From DASUTW01 sp035513995 (GTDB taxonomy: Bacteria; Actinomycetota; UBA4738; CALAEC01), in assembly GCA_035513995.1 (NCBI GenBank), contig DATKBL010000174.1, positions 1-10,217 on the forward strand: DNA of 10,217 nt. Reading direction: 5' to 3'. The position numbers were made by a program, and so were the translations under genes. Below are positions 1 to 5,950 of the stretch, one piece after another. The notes under the pieces are model-generated. The model saw nothing but the letters and a program-made list of their open reading frames with translations, was not told the DNA's origin and did not search any database. Every line of letters begins with the position of its first letter. Positions within the stretch are counted from its first letter, which is position 1.

Positions 1-22
1 CCGGGCGCGGCCCGTCCGGCGT

Positions 23-28
23 TATACT
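23..28 (+). promoter_or_regulatory. -10 box for the DUF4446-serS unit
   Basis: TATACT differs from the TATAAT consensus at one base. It ends 10 bases before the ATG at 39, so transcription would begin at or within a few bases of the start codon. No Shine-Dalgarno sequence lies in between, which fits a leaderless mRNA. The -35 region would fall at the very edge of the window and cannot be judged. Confidence 0.6.
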
Positions 29-38
29 CCCCGAATCC

Positions 39-524
39 ATGGCCTTCTCGCGTGAGCTCCTGACCATCCTCGTCATCGTGGCCCTCGGGCTCACGATGCT
101 CGCCATCTTCCTCCTGGCCACGGCGGTGCCCCGCCGGAAGACGGACCGCTCGGTTCTGTCGAAGGGCGAGCGCGCGGAGTCGGTCCTCGAGGAGCACGCC
201 CGCGCGATCCAGCAGTTGCGGGGGGCCGTGAAGCAGCTCGCCGAGACCGACGCCCGCGTGCGCGAGCACCTGGCCAGGAGCGTCCAGCGGGTTGGGCTGA
301 TCCGCTACGACGCCTTCGAGGACATGGGCGGGCAGCTCTCGTTCTCGCTCGCCCTGCTCGACGAGGCCGGTGACGGCGTCGTCGTCAGCGCGATCAACGG
401 CCGCCAGGACACCCGCGTCTACGCGAAGCCGGTCCGGGCCGCCGACTCCCAGCACAACCTCTCCGACGAGGAGGCCGACGCGATCCGCCAGGCGATGGCC
501 TCGACCCCGGCCGTGAGCGCCTGA
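39..524 (+). CDS. DUF4446 family membrane-anchored protein
   Basis: A 161-residue protein recognised as DUF4446 family; its function is unknown. One hydrophobic segment (about residues 8-30) is followed by basic residues (PRRK), which suggests an N-terminal anchor with the rest in the cytoplasm. Residues about 40-80 are charged and heptad-like, probably a short coiled coil. The conserved core is at about 84-133: it begins VGLIRYDAFEDMGGQLSFSL and continues through a DGVVVSAINGR-type strand turn to a YAKPV end, typical of the family. A final acidic LSDEEADAI helix is also usual. The ATG is the only sensible start, because it follows the -10 box and precedes the membrane segment. The gene ends 4 bases before the serS start, so the two are probably cotranscribed. 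Family call firm; no role can be assigned. Confidence 0.88.
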   Translation: MAFSRELLTILVIVALGLTMLAIFLLATAVPRRKTDRSVLSKGERAESVLEEHARAIQQLRGAVKQLAETDARVREHLARSVQRVGLIRYDAFEDMGGQLSFSLALLDEAGDGVVVSAINGRQDTRVYAKPVRAADSQHNLSDEEADAIRQAMASTPAVSA

Positions 525-528
525 CCTC

Positions 529-1803
529 GTGCTCGACCTGCGGTCCCTCCGCGACGACCCCGAGCCGGTCAAGGCGGCGCTCGCGCGACGCGATCCCGCC
601 CTGCCGGCCGAGGTCGACCGCCTCCTCGCGTTGGACGAGGAGCGCCGAAGTCTCACCGCGCGGGCCGACGAGCTCCGCGCCGAGCAGAACCGCGCGTCGA
701 AGACGATCGGCGCCGCAGGCGGGGAGGAACGCGACCGGCTGATCGAGCAGGTGCGGCGGGTCTCCGACGAGCTGAAGGAGGTCGAGCCCCGCCTCGCGGA
801 GATCGAGGAGAAGATCGCCGACCTCCTGGCGCGGCTGCCCAACCCGCCGCACGAGAGCGTGCCGCAAGGAGAGAGCGACGAGGACAACGAGGAGCTCTCG
901 GTGGTCCGGGAGCCTCGGGACCTCGGATTCGAGCCGCGGGACCACCTCGACCTGGGGACGGCCCTCGGCCTCATCGACCTCGAGCGCGCCGCGCGCACGT
1001 CGGGCTCCAGGTTCGTCTACCTGATCGGGCCCGCGGTCCTGCTGGAGTGGGCGCTCGTCCGCTACTGCCTCGACGTGCTGATGCCCGAGGGATTCGTGCC
1101 GATGATTCCCCCGGTCCTCGTCCGCGAGGAGGCGATGTTCGGCACGGGGTTCCTCCCTACCGATGAGGCTCAGCTCTATCTGACGCGCGACGACGACCTG
1201 TACCTGGCGGGGACCTCGGAGGTCCCGCTGGCCGCGTTCCACCAGGGCGAGCTGCTCGACTCCGACTCGCTGCCGCTCCGCTACGTCGGGTTCTCGACCT
1301 GCTTCCGTCGCGAGGCCGGCACGCACGGCAAGGACACCCGCGGGATGTTCCGCGTCCACCAGTTCGACAAGGTGGAGATGTTCTCGTTCGTCGCTCCGGA
1401 GACCTCGGAGGACGAGCACGAGCGGCTGCGCGGCCTCCAGGAGAGGATCGTGACCGGGCTCGACGTGCCCTACCGGATCGTGAACGTCTGCACCGGCGAG
1501 CTCGGGGCCTCCGCCGCGAAGAAGTACGACCTCGAGGTGTGGCTGCCCGGCCAGGGCCGCTACCGCGAGCTGACCTCGTGCTCGAACACCACCGACTATC
1601 AGGCGCGCCGGCTCGAGGTCCGCATGCGCGCGAAAGGCGGCAATGTGCCCGTCCACACCCTGAACGGGACCGCCAGCGCGATCGGCCGGACCCTCATCGC
1701 GATCCTCGAGAACCACCAGCGCGAGGACGGCTCGGTGGCGATTCCCGAGGCGCTCCACCCCTACCTTCCCGAGGACCTGCGCGTGCTGGGGCCTCCCGGG
1801 TAG
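529..1803 (+). CDS. serS: Seryl-tRNA synthetase
   Basis: This class II synthetase charges tRNA-Ser with serine in the cytoplasm, via seryl-adenylate. The 424 residues match the usual length. Residues about 1-105 form the N-terminal domain with the long antiparallel coiled-coil arm, rich in E, R, A and L, that grips the long variable arm of tRNA-Ser. The catalytic core follows: motif 1 region GFVPMIPPVLV (188-198), serine-binding TSE loop (AGTSEVPLAAFH, 227-238), motif 2 region (FSTCFRREAGTHGKDTRGMF, 255-274, continuing RVHQFDKVE) and motif 3 (NGTASAIGRTLIAILEN, 379-395, with R387). The start is GTG at 529, chosen because LDLRSLRDDPE matches the conserved SerRS N-terminus. No clear Shine-Dalgarno sequence precedes it, and it sits 4 bases after the previous stop, so coupled translation is likely. 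A tRNA-Ser gene lies 1.4 kb downstream. Confidence 0.98.
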   Translation: MLDLRSLRDDPEPVKAALARRDPALPAEVDRLLALDEERRSLTARADELRAEQNRASKTIGAAGGEERDRLIEQVRRVSDELKEVEPRLAEIEEKIADLLARLPNPPHESVPQGESDEDNEELSVVREPRDLGFEPRDHLDLGTALGLIDLERAARTSGSRFVYLIGPAVLLEWALVRYCLDVLMPEGFVPMIPPVLVREEAMFGTGFLPTDEAQLYLTRDDDLYLAGTSEVPLAAFHQGELLDSDSLPLRYVGFSTCFRREAGTHGKDTRGMFRVHQFDKVEMFSFVAPETSEDEHERLRGLQERIVTGLDVPYRIVNVCTGELGASAAKKYDLEVWLPGQGRYRELTSCSNTTDYQARRLEVRMRAKGGNVPVHTLNGTASAIGRTLIAILENHQREDGSVAIPEALHPYLPEDLRVLGPPG

Positions 1804-1806
1804 GCT
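1801..1806 (+). promoter_or_regulatory. Possible -10 box for the aldo/keto reductase gene
   Basis: TAGGCT fits TANNNT and lies exactly 6 bases before the ATG at 1813, the spacing expected for a leaderless transcript. It contains the serS stop codon TAG, so the match could be chance. Readthrough from serS is an equal alternative. Confidence 0.3.
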
Positions 1807-1812
1807 CGGATC

Positions 1813-2856
1813 ATGGAGCAGCGCGTCCTCGGTCGCACCGGCGTCCGCGTCAGCGCGTACTGCCTGGGCACGATGATGTTCGGGTCGTGGGGGAACCCCG
1901 ACGTCGACGAGTGCGTGAAGATGATCTACCGTGCGATGGACGCCGGCATCAACTTCATCGACACCGCCGACGTCTACTCGAAGGGCGAGTCCGAGGAGAT
2001 CGTGGGGAAGGCGCTCTCGGTCCGGCGGAGCCAGGTCGTGCTGGCCACGAAGGTCCACGGCCGGATGGGAGAGGGGCCCAACGAGGGCGGCAACTCCAGG
2101 CTGTGGATCATGCGCGAGGTCGAGCGCAGCCTCCGCAGGCTCGGCACCGACTATATCGACCTCTACCAGGTCCACCGGCCCGACCCGAGGGTCGAGCTCG
2201 AGGAGACCCTCGGGGCGATGACCGACCTGGTCCGACAGGGGAAGGTCCGGTACGCGGGCTGCTCGGCCCACCCCGCGTGGCAGGTCGTCGAGTCGCACTG
2301 GATCAGCGAGCGGCGAGGGCTCGAGCGGTTCGTCACCGAGCAGCCCCCCTACTCGATCTTCGTCCGGGGCATCGAGCGCGACCTCCTGCCGGTGGCCCGG
2401 CGGCTCGGGATGGGCGTGCTCGTGTACAGCCCGCTGAACGGAGGCTGGCTCGCGGGCAAGTACCGGAAGGGCGAGGACGATCCGTCCGACTCGCGGGCCG
2501 TGCGGATGAGGGAGCGGGGCCGCTTCCGCGAGCGGTACGACCGCGAGCGCGAGCCCGTCCGGAGGAAGCTCGAGCTCGTCGAGCGGCTGGAGGAGGTCGC
2601 GGAGGGGGCGGGGCTGACGCTCCCGCGGATGGCGATGGCCTTCGTGCTCGCGCACCCGGACGTCACCTCGGCCATCATCGGGCCCCGGACCCCCGAGCAG
2701 CTCGAGAACCTCCTCGAGGCCGCCGACACGAGTCTCGACCCGGAGACCCTTGATGCGATCGACGAGGTGGTCGCCCCGGGCTCGGTCGTCGACGACTCCG
2801 ACCGCGGCTGGGATCCTCCGTGGATGGAGGCCTCGGCTCGCCGCCGCTCCCCCTAG
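1813..2856 (+). CDS. Aldo/keto reductase
   Basis: A 347-residue NADPH-dependent oxidoreductase of the aldo/keto reductase superfamily, a cytosolic TIM barrel that reduces carbonyl substrates. The opening QRVLGRTGVRVSAYCLGTMM is typical. The catalytic tetrad is complete: D50 and Y55 (FIDTADVYS), K80 (VVLATK) and H121 (YQVHRPD). The EQPPYSIFVR stretch (176-185) and the cofactor-phosphate region SAIIGPRTPEQLENLLEA (286-303) match members that resemble voltage-gated potassium channel beta subunits. An Arg/Glu-rich stretch (about 228-262) is the variable loop and helix region near the substrate pocket. The true substrate cannot be told from sequence. The gene begins 9 bases after serS and may be read with it or from its own TAGGCT box. 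Its TAG stop overlaps the stop of the convergent small gene. Confidence 0.93.
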   Translation: MEQRVLGRTGVRVSAYCLGTMMFGSWGNPDVDECVKMIYRAMDAGINFIDTADVYSKGESEEIVGKALSVRRSQVVLATKVHGRMGEGPNEGGNSRLWIMREVERSLRRLGTDYIDLYQVHRPDPRVELEETLGAMTDLVRQGKVRYAGCSAHPAWQVVESHWISERRGLERFVTEQPPYSIFVRGIERDLLPVARRLGMGVLVYSPLNGGWLAGKYRKGEDDPSDSRAVRMRERGRFRERYDREREPVRRKLELVERLEEVAEGAGLTLPRMAMAFVLAHPDVTSAIIGPRTPEQLENLLEAADTSLDPETLDAIDEVVAPGSVVDDSDRGWDPPWMEASARRRSP

Positions 2857-3137
2857 AGCAGGTCGAGGAGCGAGACCGGCGCGGCCCGGACGGCGCGCTC
2901 CAGGATCGGGTCCATCCGCTCGTGCGGGCCGCCCTCGCTCTCGCGGAGCATCTCCCGGTAGGCGCGGTCACCGACCTCGACGCGGACGCCGGCCTCGGGT
3001 CCCGCGAGATCCTTGGTGCCCCAGTGCGCGAGGAGGAATCCGCGTCGTCGCTCGAGATGGTCCACGACCTCGGCGAGCGCCTCAGGCTCGCTGAGTCCGA
3101 CGAACCACCGGTATCGGGTGTCGAGGTGCCCGCCCAT
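2853..3137 (-). CDS. Conserved-looking small protein of unknown function
   Basis: A 94-residue soluble protein, not recognised. It starts MGGHLDTRYRWFVGLSEPEA and has an aromatic strand-like RYRWFVGL, an amphipathic helix (EALAEVVDHLERRR), a strand (GFLLAHWG) and a hydrophobic tail (APVSLLDLL). It has no membrane segment, signal peptide or cysteine. It is favoured over the overlapping open frames on the other strand because its composition is balanced, the frame fits exactly between the reductase stop and the tRNA promoter region, and a CATACT -10 box lies 7 bases before its ATG. Its TAG stop and that of the reductase are both read from the palindrome CTAG at 2853-2856, so the genes converge with a 4-base overlap. 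It is divergent from the tRNA-Ser gene. Confidence 0.65.
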   Translation of the reverse strand: MGGHLDTRYRWFVGLSEPEALAEVVDHLERRRGFLLAHWGTKDLAGPEAGVRVEVGDRAYREMLRESEGGPHERMDPILERAVRAAPVSLLDLL

Positions 3138-3144
3138 CCGGCCA

Positions 3145-3150
3145 AGTATG
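3145..3150 (-). promoter_or_regulatory. -10 box for the 94-residue gene
   Basis: On the - strand CATACT (two mismatches to TATAAT) ends 7 bases before the ATG at 3137. This supports that start and a leaderless transcript. No convincing -35 hexamer was seen. Confidence 0.45.
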
Positions 3151-3180
3151 CGGTCTGGGAACCGGGTTCGGGGGGACGGC

Positions 3181-3186
3181 TACACT
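3181..3186 (+). promoter_or_regulatory. -10 box for tRNA-Ser
   Basis: TACACT lies 6 bases before the first base of the mature tRNA (3193), so transcription could begin at the 5' end of the tRNA with almost no leader for RNase P to remove. No convincing -35 hexamer is present 17 bases upstream. Confidence 0.5.
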
Positions 3187-3192
3187 GCCTGC

Positions 3193-3279
3193 GGGGGGAT
3201 GCCGGAGCGGACGAACGGGACGGTCTTGAAAACCGTTGGTCCCGCGAGGGGCCCCTGGGTTCGAATCCCAGTCCCCCCG
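3193..3279 (+). tRNA. tRNA-Ser (anticodon UGA)
   Basis: The full cloverleaf can be drawn by eye. The acceptor GGGGGGA (3193-3199) pairs with TCCCCCC (3272-3278), and G3279 is the discriminator, as expected for serine. The anticodon stem ACGGT/ACCGT (3220-3224, 3232-3236) encloses loop CTTGAAA with TGA at 3227-3229, which reads UCA and other UCN codons. The T arm is CTGGG-TTCGAAT-CCCAG (3255-3271). The long class II variable arm has a 6-bp stem (3238-3243 with 3248-3253, one G-U pair) capped by GCGA, the main identity feature for seryl-tRNA synthetase. The D stem is CCG/CGG (3202-3204, 3216-3218). The 3' CCA is not encoded, since C, C, G follow the discriminator, so it must be added by nucleotidyltransferase. 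It lies near serS, a common neighbourhood. Confidence 0.97.
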
Positions 3280-3293
3280 CCGATACCGAGCTC

Positions 3294-3305
3294 GCCCCGA
3301 GGGGC
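3294..3305 (+). terminator. Weak hairpin after tRNA-Ser
   Basis: GCCCCGAGGGGC is a short perfect inverted repeat (4-bp stem with loop CGAG) 14 bases after the tRNA. There is no T-tract, so it is at best a weak terminator or a processing signal. Confidence 0.2.
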
Positions 3306-3315
3306 AGCGTCCCTC

Positions 3316-3321
3316 TATGAT
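3316..3321 (+). promoter_or_regulatory. -10 box that decides the DsrE-family start
   Basis: TATGAT (one mismatch to TATAAT) is followed by 7 bases and then the ATG at 3329. The two earlier in-frame ATGs (3317, 3320) lie inside the box itself, so the ATG at 3329 is the first usable start on a transcript made from it. Confidence 0.6.
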
Positions 3322-3328
3322 GCGCGGG

Positions 3329-3679
3329 ATGGCGAAGCTCCTGATCAACGTGACACACGGCCCCGAGCACCCCACCCGCGCGGCGCTCGGCTTCCTGGTG
3401 GGCAGCGCGGCGGTTGAGGCCGGGCACGAGGTCTCGCTGTTCCTCGCCGGCGACGCGGTCCATCTGCTCCGCGAGCCGGTCCTCGACAGCCTCGTCGGGC
3501 TAGGCACCGGGAGCCTCCGCGAGTCCTACGACGCGCTCCGCGCCGGAGGGGCGCACTTCTACGTCTCCGGGATGTCCAGCAAGGCCCGGGGCTTCGAGCC
3601 GGACGGCATCGCGGAGCCGGCCATGCCCGGGAAGCTCGTCGAGCTGGTCCTGGAGGCCGACCGCGTCTTGACGTACTGA
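3329..3679 (+). CDS. DsrE-family protein lacking cysteine
   Basis: A 116-residue small cytosolic protein of the DsrE/DsrF-like superfamily, recognised from the opening MAKLLINVTHGPEHPTRAAL, the VEAGHEVSLFLAGDAVHLL strand-helix-strand (29-47), the GSLRESYDAL segment and the closing LEADRVLTY. Some relatives bind or transfer sulfur through a cysteine. This protein has no cysteine at all, and its loop is YVSGMSSKARG (78-88), so a persulfide carrier role is unlikely. The start at 3329 is chosen over ATGs at 3317 and 3320 and an open frame back to 3236, because the family N-terminus begins there, a TATGAT box lies just before it, and the longer frame would read through the tRNA. It converges with the cyclase gene across a 41-base gap. 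The biochemical role is unknown. Confidence 0.88.
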   Translation: MAKLLINVTHGPEHPTRAALGFLVGSAAVEAGHEVSLFLAGDAVHLLREPVLDSLVGLGTGSLRESYDALRAGGAHFYVSGMSSKARGFEPDGIAEPAMPGKLVELVLEADRVLTY

Positions 3680-3699
3680 GGACGTCTTCTCGGCGGGAA

Positions 3700-3730
3700 C
3701 CAGGGTCGAGAGGCCCAGGATTAACCCTGG
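3700..3730. terminator. Inverted repeat between convergent genes
   Basis: CCAGGGT (3700-3706) and ACCCTGG (3724-3730) form a 7-bp stem with a 17-base loop that includes the cyclase stop codon. An alternative shorter hairpin pairs CCAGG (3715-3719) with CCTGG (3726-3730) around a 6-base loop. Its place between two converging genes suits a bidirectional terminator, but neither strand shows a T-tract. Confidence 0.35.
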
Positions 3731-5001
3731 ATCTGGTGGATCTCGACCGGCTCCTTCCTTCCCTTCACGCGGCGGGAGCCGGCCGGTGTGCTGGGTACGC
3801 GGGGCGCGGCGTCGACGGTGGCGGCGGTGGTCAGGATCTCTCCGGCCTCGGCCTCGCCCTGGAGCCGGGCCGCCACGTTCACCGCGTCCCCGATCACCGT
3901 GTACTGGAGCCGCCCGACTCCGCCCATCGTGCCTGCCATCACCGTTCCCGTGTTCACACCGATGCCCATGTGGAGGGGAGCCACCCCCTCCGCCGCCTCG
4001 TCGTTCAGCTCCCGTTGCCGCGCCTGCATCGCCAGGGCGCAGCGAAGGGCGCGCTCCGCGTGGTCGGGGAGAGGGTCGGGGGCGCCGAACACGGCCATGA
4101 CCGCGTCTCCCACGAACTCGGCGACGGTGCCTCCGTGCGCCTGGATCACCTCCGACATGCCGGCCAGGTGGCGGGTGAGGATCTCGGCCACCCGTCGGGC
4201 CTCGAGCTGTTCGGCCAGGGTCGAGTAGCCGCGGATGTCCGAGAACAGCACGGTGGCCTCGACCTCCTCCTGGAGGCTCTCCGCGGACGGCACCGTCTTG
4301 AGCCGCTCCGCCACCGAGGCCGGGACGAACGACCGGAGGGTCCGGGCGGAGGCCTCGCGGTCGACCACGGCGGCGTGGAGCCGTTTGAGCTCGTCCACGG
4401 CATGCGCCCCGCCCCGCCCCGCTTCCTCGGCCAGCCGCCCGAACAGGTCGGTGACGCGCCCGTCGATGTCCTCCTCGGTGGTGCCCAGGGACTCGGCCAT
4501 CTCGGCATACCCGAGGCCCGCGGCCATCAGGTCGAGCACCTCCCGGTCGGCGTCCTCCGCGTGCTCGCGCCCGGAGAGGCGCTCCGCGATCGTCGGATCG
4601 ACCGCGGAGCGCCCCGCGGCCACCTCGCGGATCGCCCGGGGCACGTCGTCTCCCTCGCCGAGGCGGTCCTTCAGCAGATACGCGAGTCCGCTCTGCCCGC
4701 CCCCCAGGAGCGCCAAGGCATACGCCTCGTCGTCGTGTGACGAGAGAACCACCACGCCGGTCTCCGGGTGCCGCGCTCGGATCTCGTGCGCGCAGTCGAT
4801 CCCCTCGAGCTGGAACGTCGGCGGCATCTTGATGTCGGTGACCACCACGTCCGGGCGATGCTCCTCGGCTGCGGCCATCAGCGAGGGCGCGTCGCTGGCC
4901 ACGCCGACGACCTCCATGTCGTCCTCGGCCTCCAGCAGGGCGCGGACGCCCTCACGCACCAGCACGTTGTCGTCGCCGAGGACGACCCGGATTCTCGTCA
5001 T
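3721..5001 (-). CDS. Response regulator with class III nucleotidyl cyclase output
   Basis: A 426-residue cytosolic protein. Residues 1-125 are a receiver domain with acidic pair D10/D11, phosphoacceptor D56 (VVVTDIKMP), S87 and K111. Residues about 150-190 resemble a LuxR-type helix-turn-helix but have lost key positions. A helical linker with RSFVPASVAERL (223-234) leads to the cyclase domain (about 246-426). This has metal aspartates D255 (LFSDIRGYS) and D299 (EFVGDAVMAVFG) and transition-state residues N375 and R379 (GDAVNVAARL). The catalytic set looks complete, so it should make a cyclic nucleotide as a dimer when phosphorylated. At the two purine-selecting positions it has E295, where adenylyl cyclases usually have Lys, and T368. 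ATP use is therefore not assured and GTP is possible. It is divergent, across 26 bp, from the other regulator, whose receiver is clearly paralogous. Confidence 0.93.
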   Translation of the reverse strand: MTRIRVVLGDDNVLVREGVRALLEAEDDMEVVGVASDAPSLMAAAEEHRPDVVVTDIKMPPTFQLEGIDCAHEIRARHPETGVVVLSSHDDEAYALALLGGGQSGLAYLLKDRLGEGDDVPRAIREVAAGRSAVDPTIAERLSGREHAEDADREVLDLMAAGLGYAEMAESLGTTEEDIDGRVTDLFGRLAEEAGRGGAHAVDELKRLHAAVVDREASARTLRSFVPASVAERLKTVPSAESLQEEVEATVLFSDIRGYSTLAEQLEARRVAEILTRHLAGMSEVIQAHGGTVAEFVGDAVMAVFGAPDPLPDHAERALRCALAMQARQRELNDEAAEGVAPLHMGIGVNTGTVMAGTMGGVGRLQYTVIGDAVNVAARLQGEAEAGEILTTAATVDAAPRVPSTPAGSRRVKGRKEPVEIHQIQG

Positions 5002-5011
5002 CGTCGCCCCC

Positions 5012-5019
5012 CGTATACC
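5012..5019. promoter_or_regulatory. Overlapping divergent -10 boxes on a GTATAC palindrome
   Basis: The 26-bp gap between the two regulator genes (5002-5027) contains GTATAC (5013-5018). On the + strand TATACC (5014-5019) lies 8 bases before the GTG at 5028. On the - strand TATACG (read 5017 to 5012) lies 10 bases before the ATG at 5001. The two boxes share four base pairs, so polymerase could hold only one direction at a time. Both transcripts would be leaderless or nearly so, and any -35 elements would lie inside the opposite gene. Confidence 0.5.
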
Positions 5020-5027
5020 ATCCGGGC

Positions 5028-5708
5028 GTGGCTCTTCGCATCGTGTTCGCCGAGGACGACTACCTGGTCCGGGAGGGGACCGCGGCGCTCCTGGAGCAAC
5101 TGGAGGACATCGAGATCGTCGCTATGGTGGCCGATCGCGACGCGTTGCTGGCCGCGGTGGAGGAGCATCGTCCGGACGCCGTCCTTACCGACATCCGCAT
5201 GCCGCCCACCAAGTCCACGGAGGGGATCGAGGCCGCCCGTCGCATCCGCGCCGAGCATCCGGAGACCGGCGTCGTGGTCCTCTCCCAGTTCGCCGAGGAG
5301 GACTACGCCTACGACCTGCTCCGGGACGGGGCGGACGGCCTCGGGTATCTCCTGAAGGAGCGGGTGGCCGACATCGAGGAGGTCGCCCGGGCGCTCCGAG
5401 ACGTCGCGGAGGGCGGCTCGGTCCTGGATCCCAAGGTGGTCGAGGGGCTCGTCGCTCGACGAGAGCGGGAGGCCCGGTCGCCGCTGGGCCATCTCACCGA
5501 GCGCGAGCGCGAGGTCCTGAGCCTGATGGCCGAGGGGAAGAACAACGCGGCGATCGCCGCGTCCCTCGTCCTCACTCAGCGTGCCATCGAGAAGCACATC
5601 AACTCCTTGTTCCACAAGCTCGGCCTCTCCGAGGAACCCGACGTCCACCGTAGGGTGATGGCCGTGCTCGCCTTCCTGCGGGAGGGCGGCCTCCCCGGGC
5701 CGGAATGA
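5028..5708 (+). CDS. NarL/LuxR-family response regulator
   Basis: A 226-residue two-component transcription factor. The receiver domain (1-125) has E9/D10/D11, phosphoacceptor D55 (AVLTDIRMP), S86 and K110 (YLLKE). It carries the longer MPPTKSTEGI loop after the phosphorylation site that it shares with the cyclase protein. A linker leads to a complete LuxR-type DNA-binding domain (155-200) with LTEREREVLSLMAEG, the recognition-helix region TQRAIEKHINSLFHKLGL and normal length. Upon phosphorylation it should dimerise and bind promoter DNA. The GTG start is chosen because LRIVFAEDD is the first receiver strand and a -10 box lies 8 bases upstream; no Shine-Dalgarno sequence is seen. The likely partners are the two HisKA_3 kinases downstream, since that kinase class normally pairs with NarL-type regulators. 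Its targets are unknown. Confidence 0.96.
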   Translation: MALRIVFAEDDYLVREGTAALLEQLEDIEIVAMVADRDALLAAVEEHRPDAVLTDIRMPPTKSTEGIEAARRIRAEHPETGVVVLSQFAEEDYAYDLLRDGADGLGYLLKERVADIEEVARALRDVAEGGSVLDPKVVEGLVARREREARSPLGHLTEREREVLSLMAEGKNNAAIAASLVLTQRAIEKHINSLFHKLGLSEEPDVHRRVMAVLAFLREGGLPGPE

Positions 5709-5717
5709 CGCGACGCA

Positions 5718-5743
5718 GGGAGACCCACCCACGGGTCACTCCC
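5718..5743 (+). terminator. Hairpin just after the response regulator
   Basis: GGGAG (5718-5722) pairs with CTCCC (5739-5743) and ACCC (5723-5726) with GGGT (5733-5736), with a CA bulge and a 6-base loop. It begins 10 bases after the stop codon. No T-tract follows, so it may act as an mRNA end stabiliser or a weak terminator. Confidence 0.35.
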
Positions 5744-5782
5744 CTCCCCTGACGCGCGATATCGTGCGGACGGCCGCCATCG

Positions 5783-5887
5783 CGCCTCCCTCGTGTCCAC
5801 GATGTAGACGGAGCACGGCGAGTGGGTGGCCACGGCCCAGGGGACGCTGCCCAGGAACCACCGGCTGCGACCATGGATCTTCTCCAT
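5783..5887 (-). pseudogene. Remnant of a universal stress protein (UspA-type) C-terminus
   Basis: Read on the - strand from 5887, about 35 codons spell a typical UspA-family ending: HGRS, then WFLGSVPWAVATHSPCSVYI and V, followed by DTREA. In the family, G-S/H-x-G-R-S, then LGSV, bind ATP phosphates, and the HxPCxVxxV strand closes the domain. Here the preceding VVGS strand is missing, the spacing from HG to GSV is about three residues shorter than usual, and only about 170 bases separate it from the HK1 start, too little for the missing roughly 100 residues. The frame also runs on past the normal end into antisense of the regulator gene with no timely stop. I read it as a 5'-truncated, decayed gene. 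A chance match is possible but the run of agreements is long. Confidence 0.5.
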
Positions 5888-5950
5888 CGGTTCTCCCTTC
5901 GTCGGTCGTCCCCAGGATGCGTCCGAGACGCGCGGCGGCCCATCCGGCCA

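Noticed and set aside
394..2655. 753-codon open frame on the - strand
   Set aside because: It is the antisense of serS and the reductase, both certain genes. Its translation is low-complexity, rich in R, P, D, H and L, as expected for a shadow frame in very GC-rich DNA.
2820..3320. 166-codon + strand frame opposite the 94-residue gene
   Set aside because: It overlaps the end of the reductase and the whole tRNA, and its residue pattern is that of an antisense shadow.
3236..3328. Upstream extension of the DsrE-family gene
   Set aside because: It would translate the tRNA-Ser 3' half, and the family N-terminus begins at 3329 just after a -10 box.
4235..5653. 472-codon + strand frame across both regulators
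   Set aside because: It is antisense to the cyclase gene and out of frame with the response regulator; Ser/Arg/Gly-rich with no domains.
5576..5782. Continuation of the Usp-like frame as a 103-residue gene
   Set aside because: Beyond DTREA the translation matches nothing and runs antisense into the response regulator gene, so only the Usp-like part is reported.
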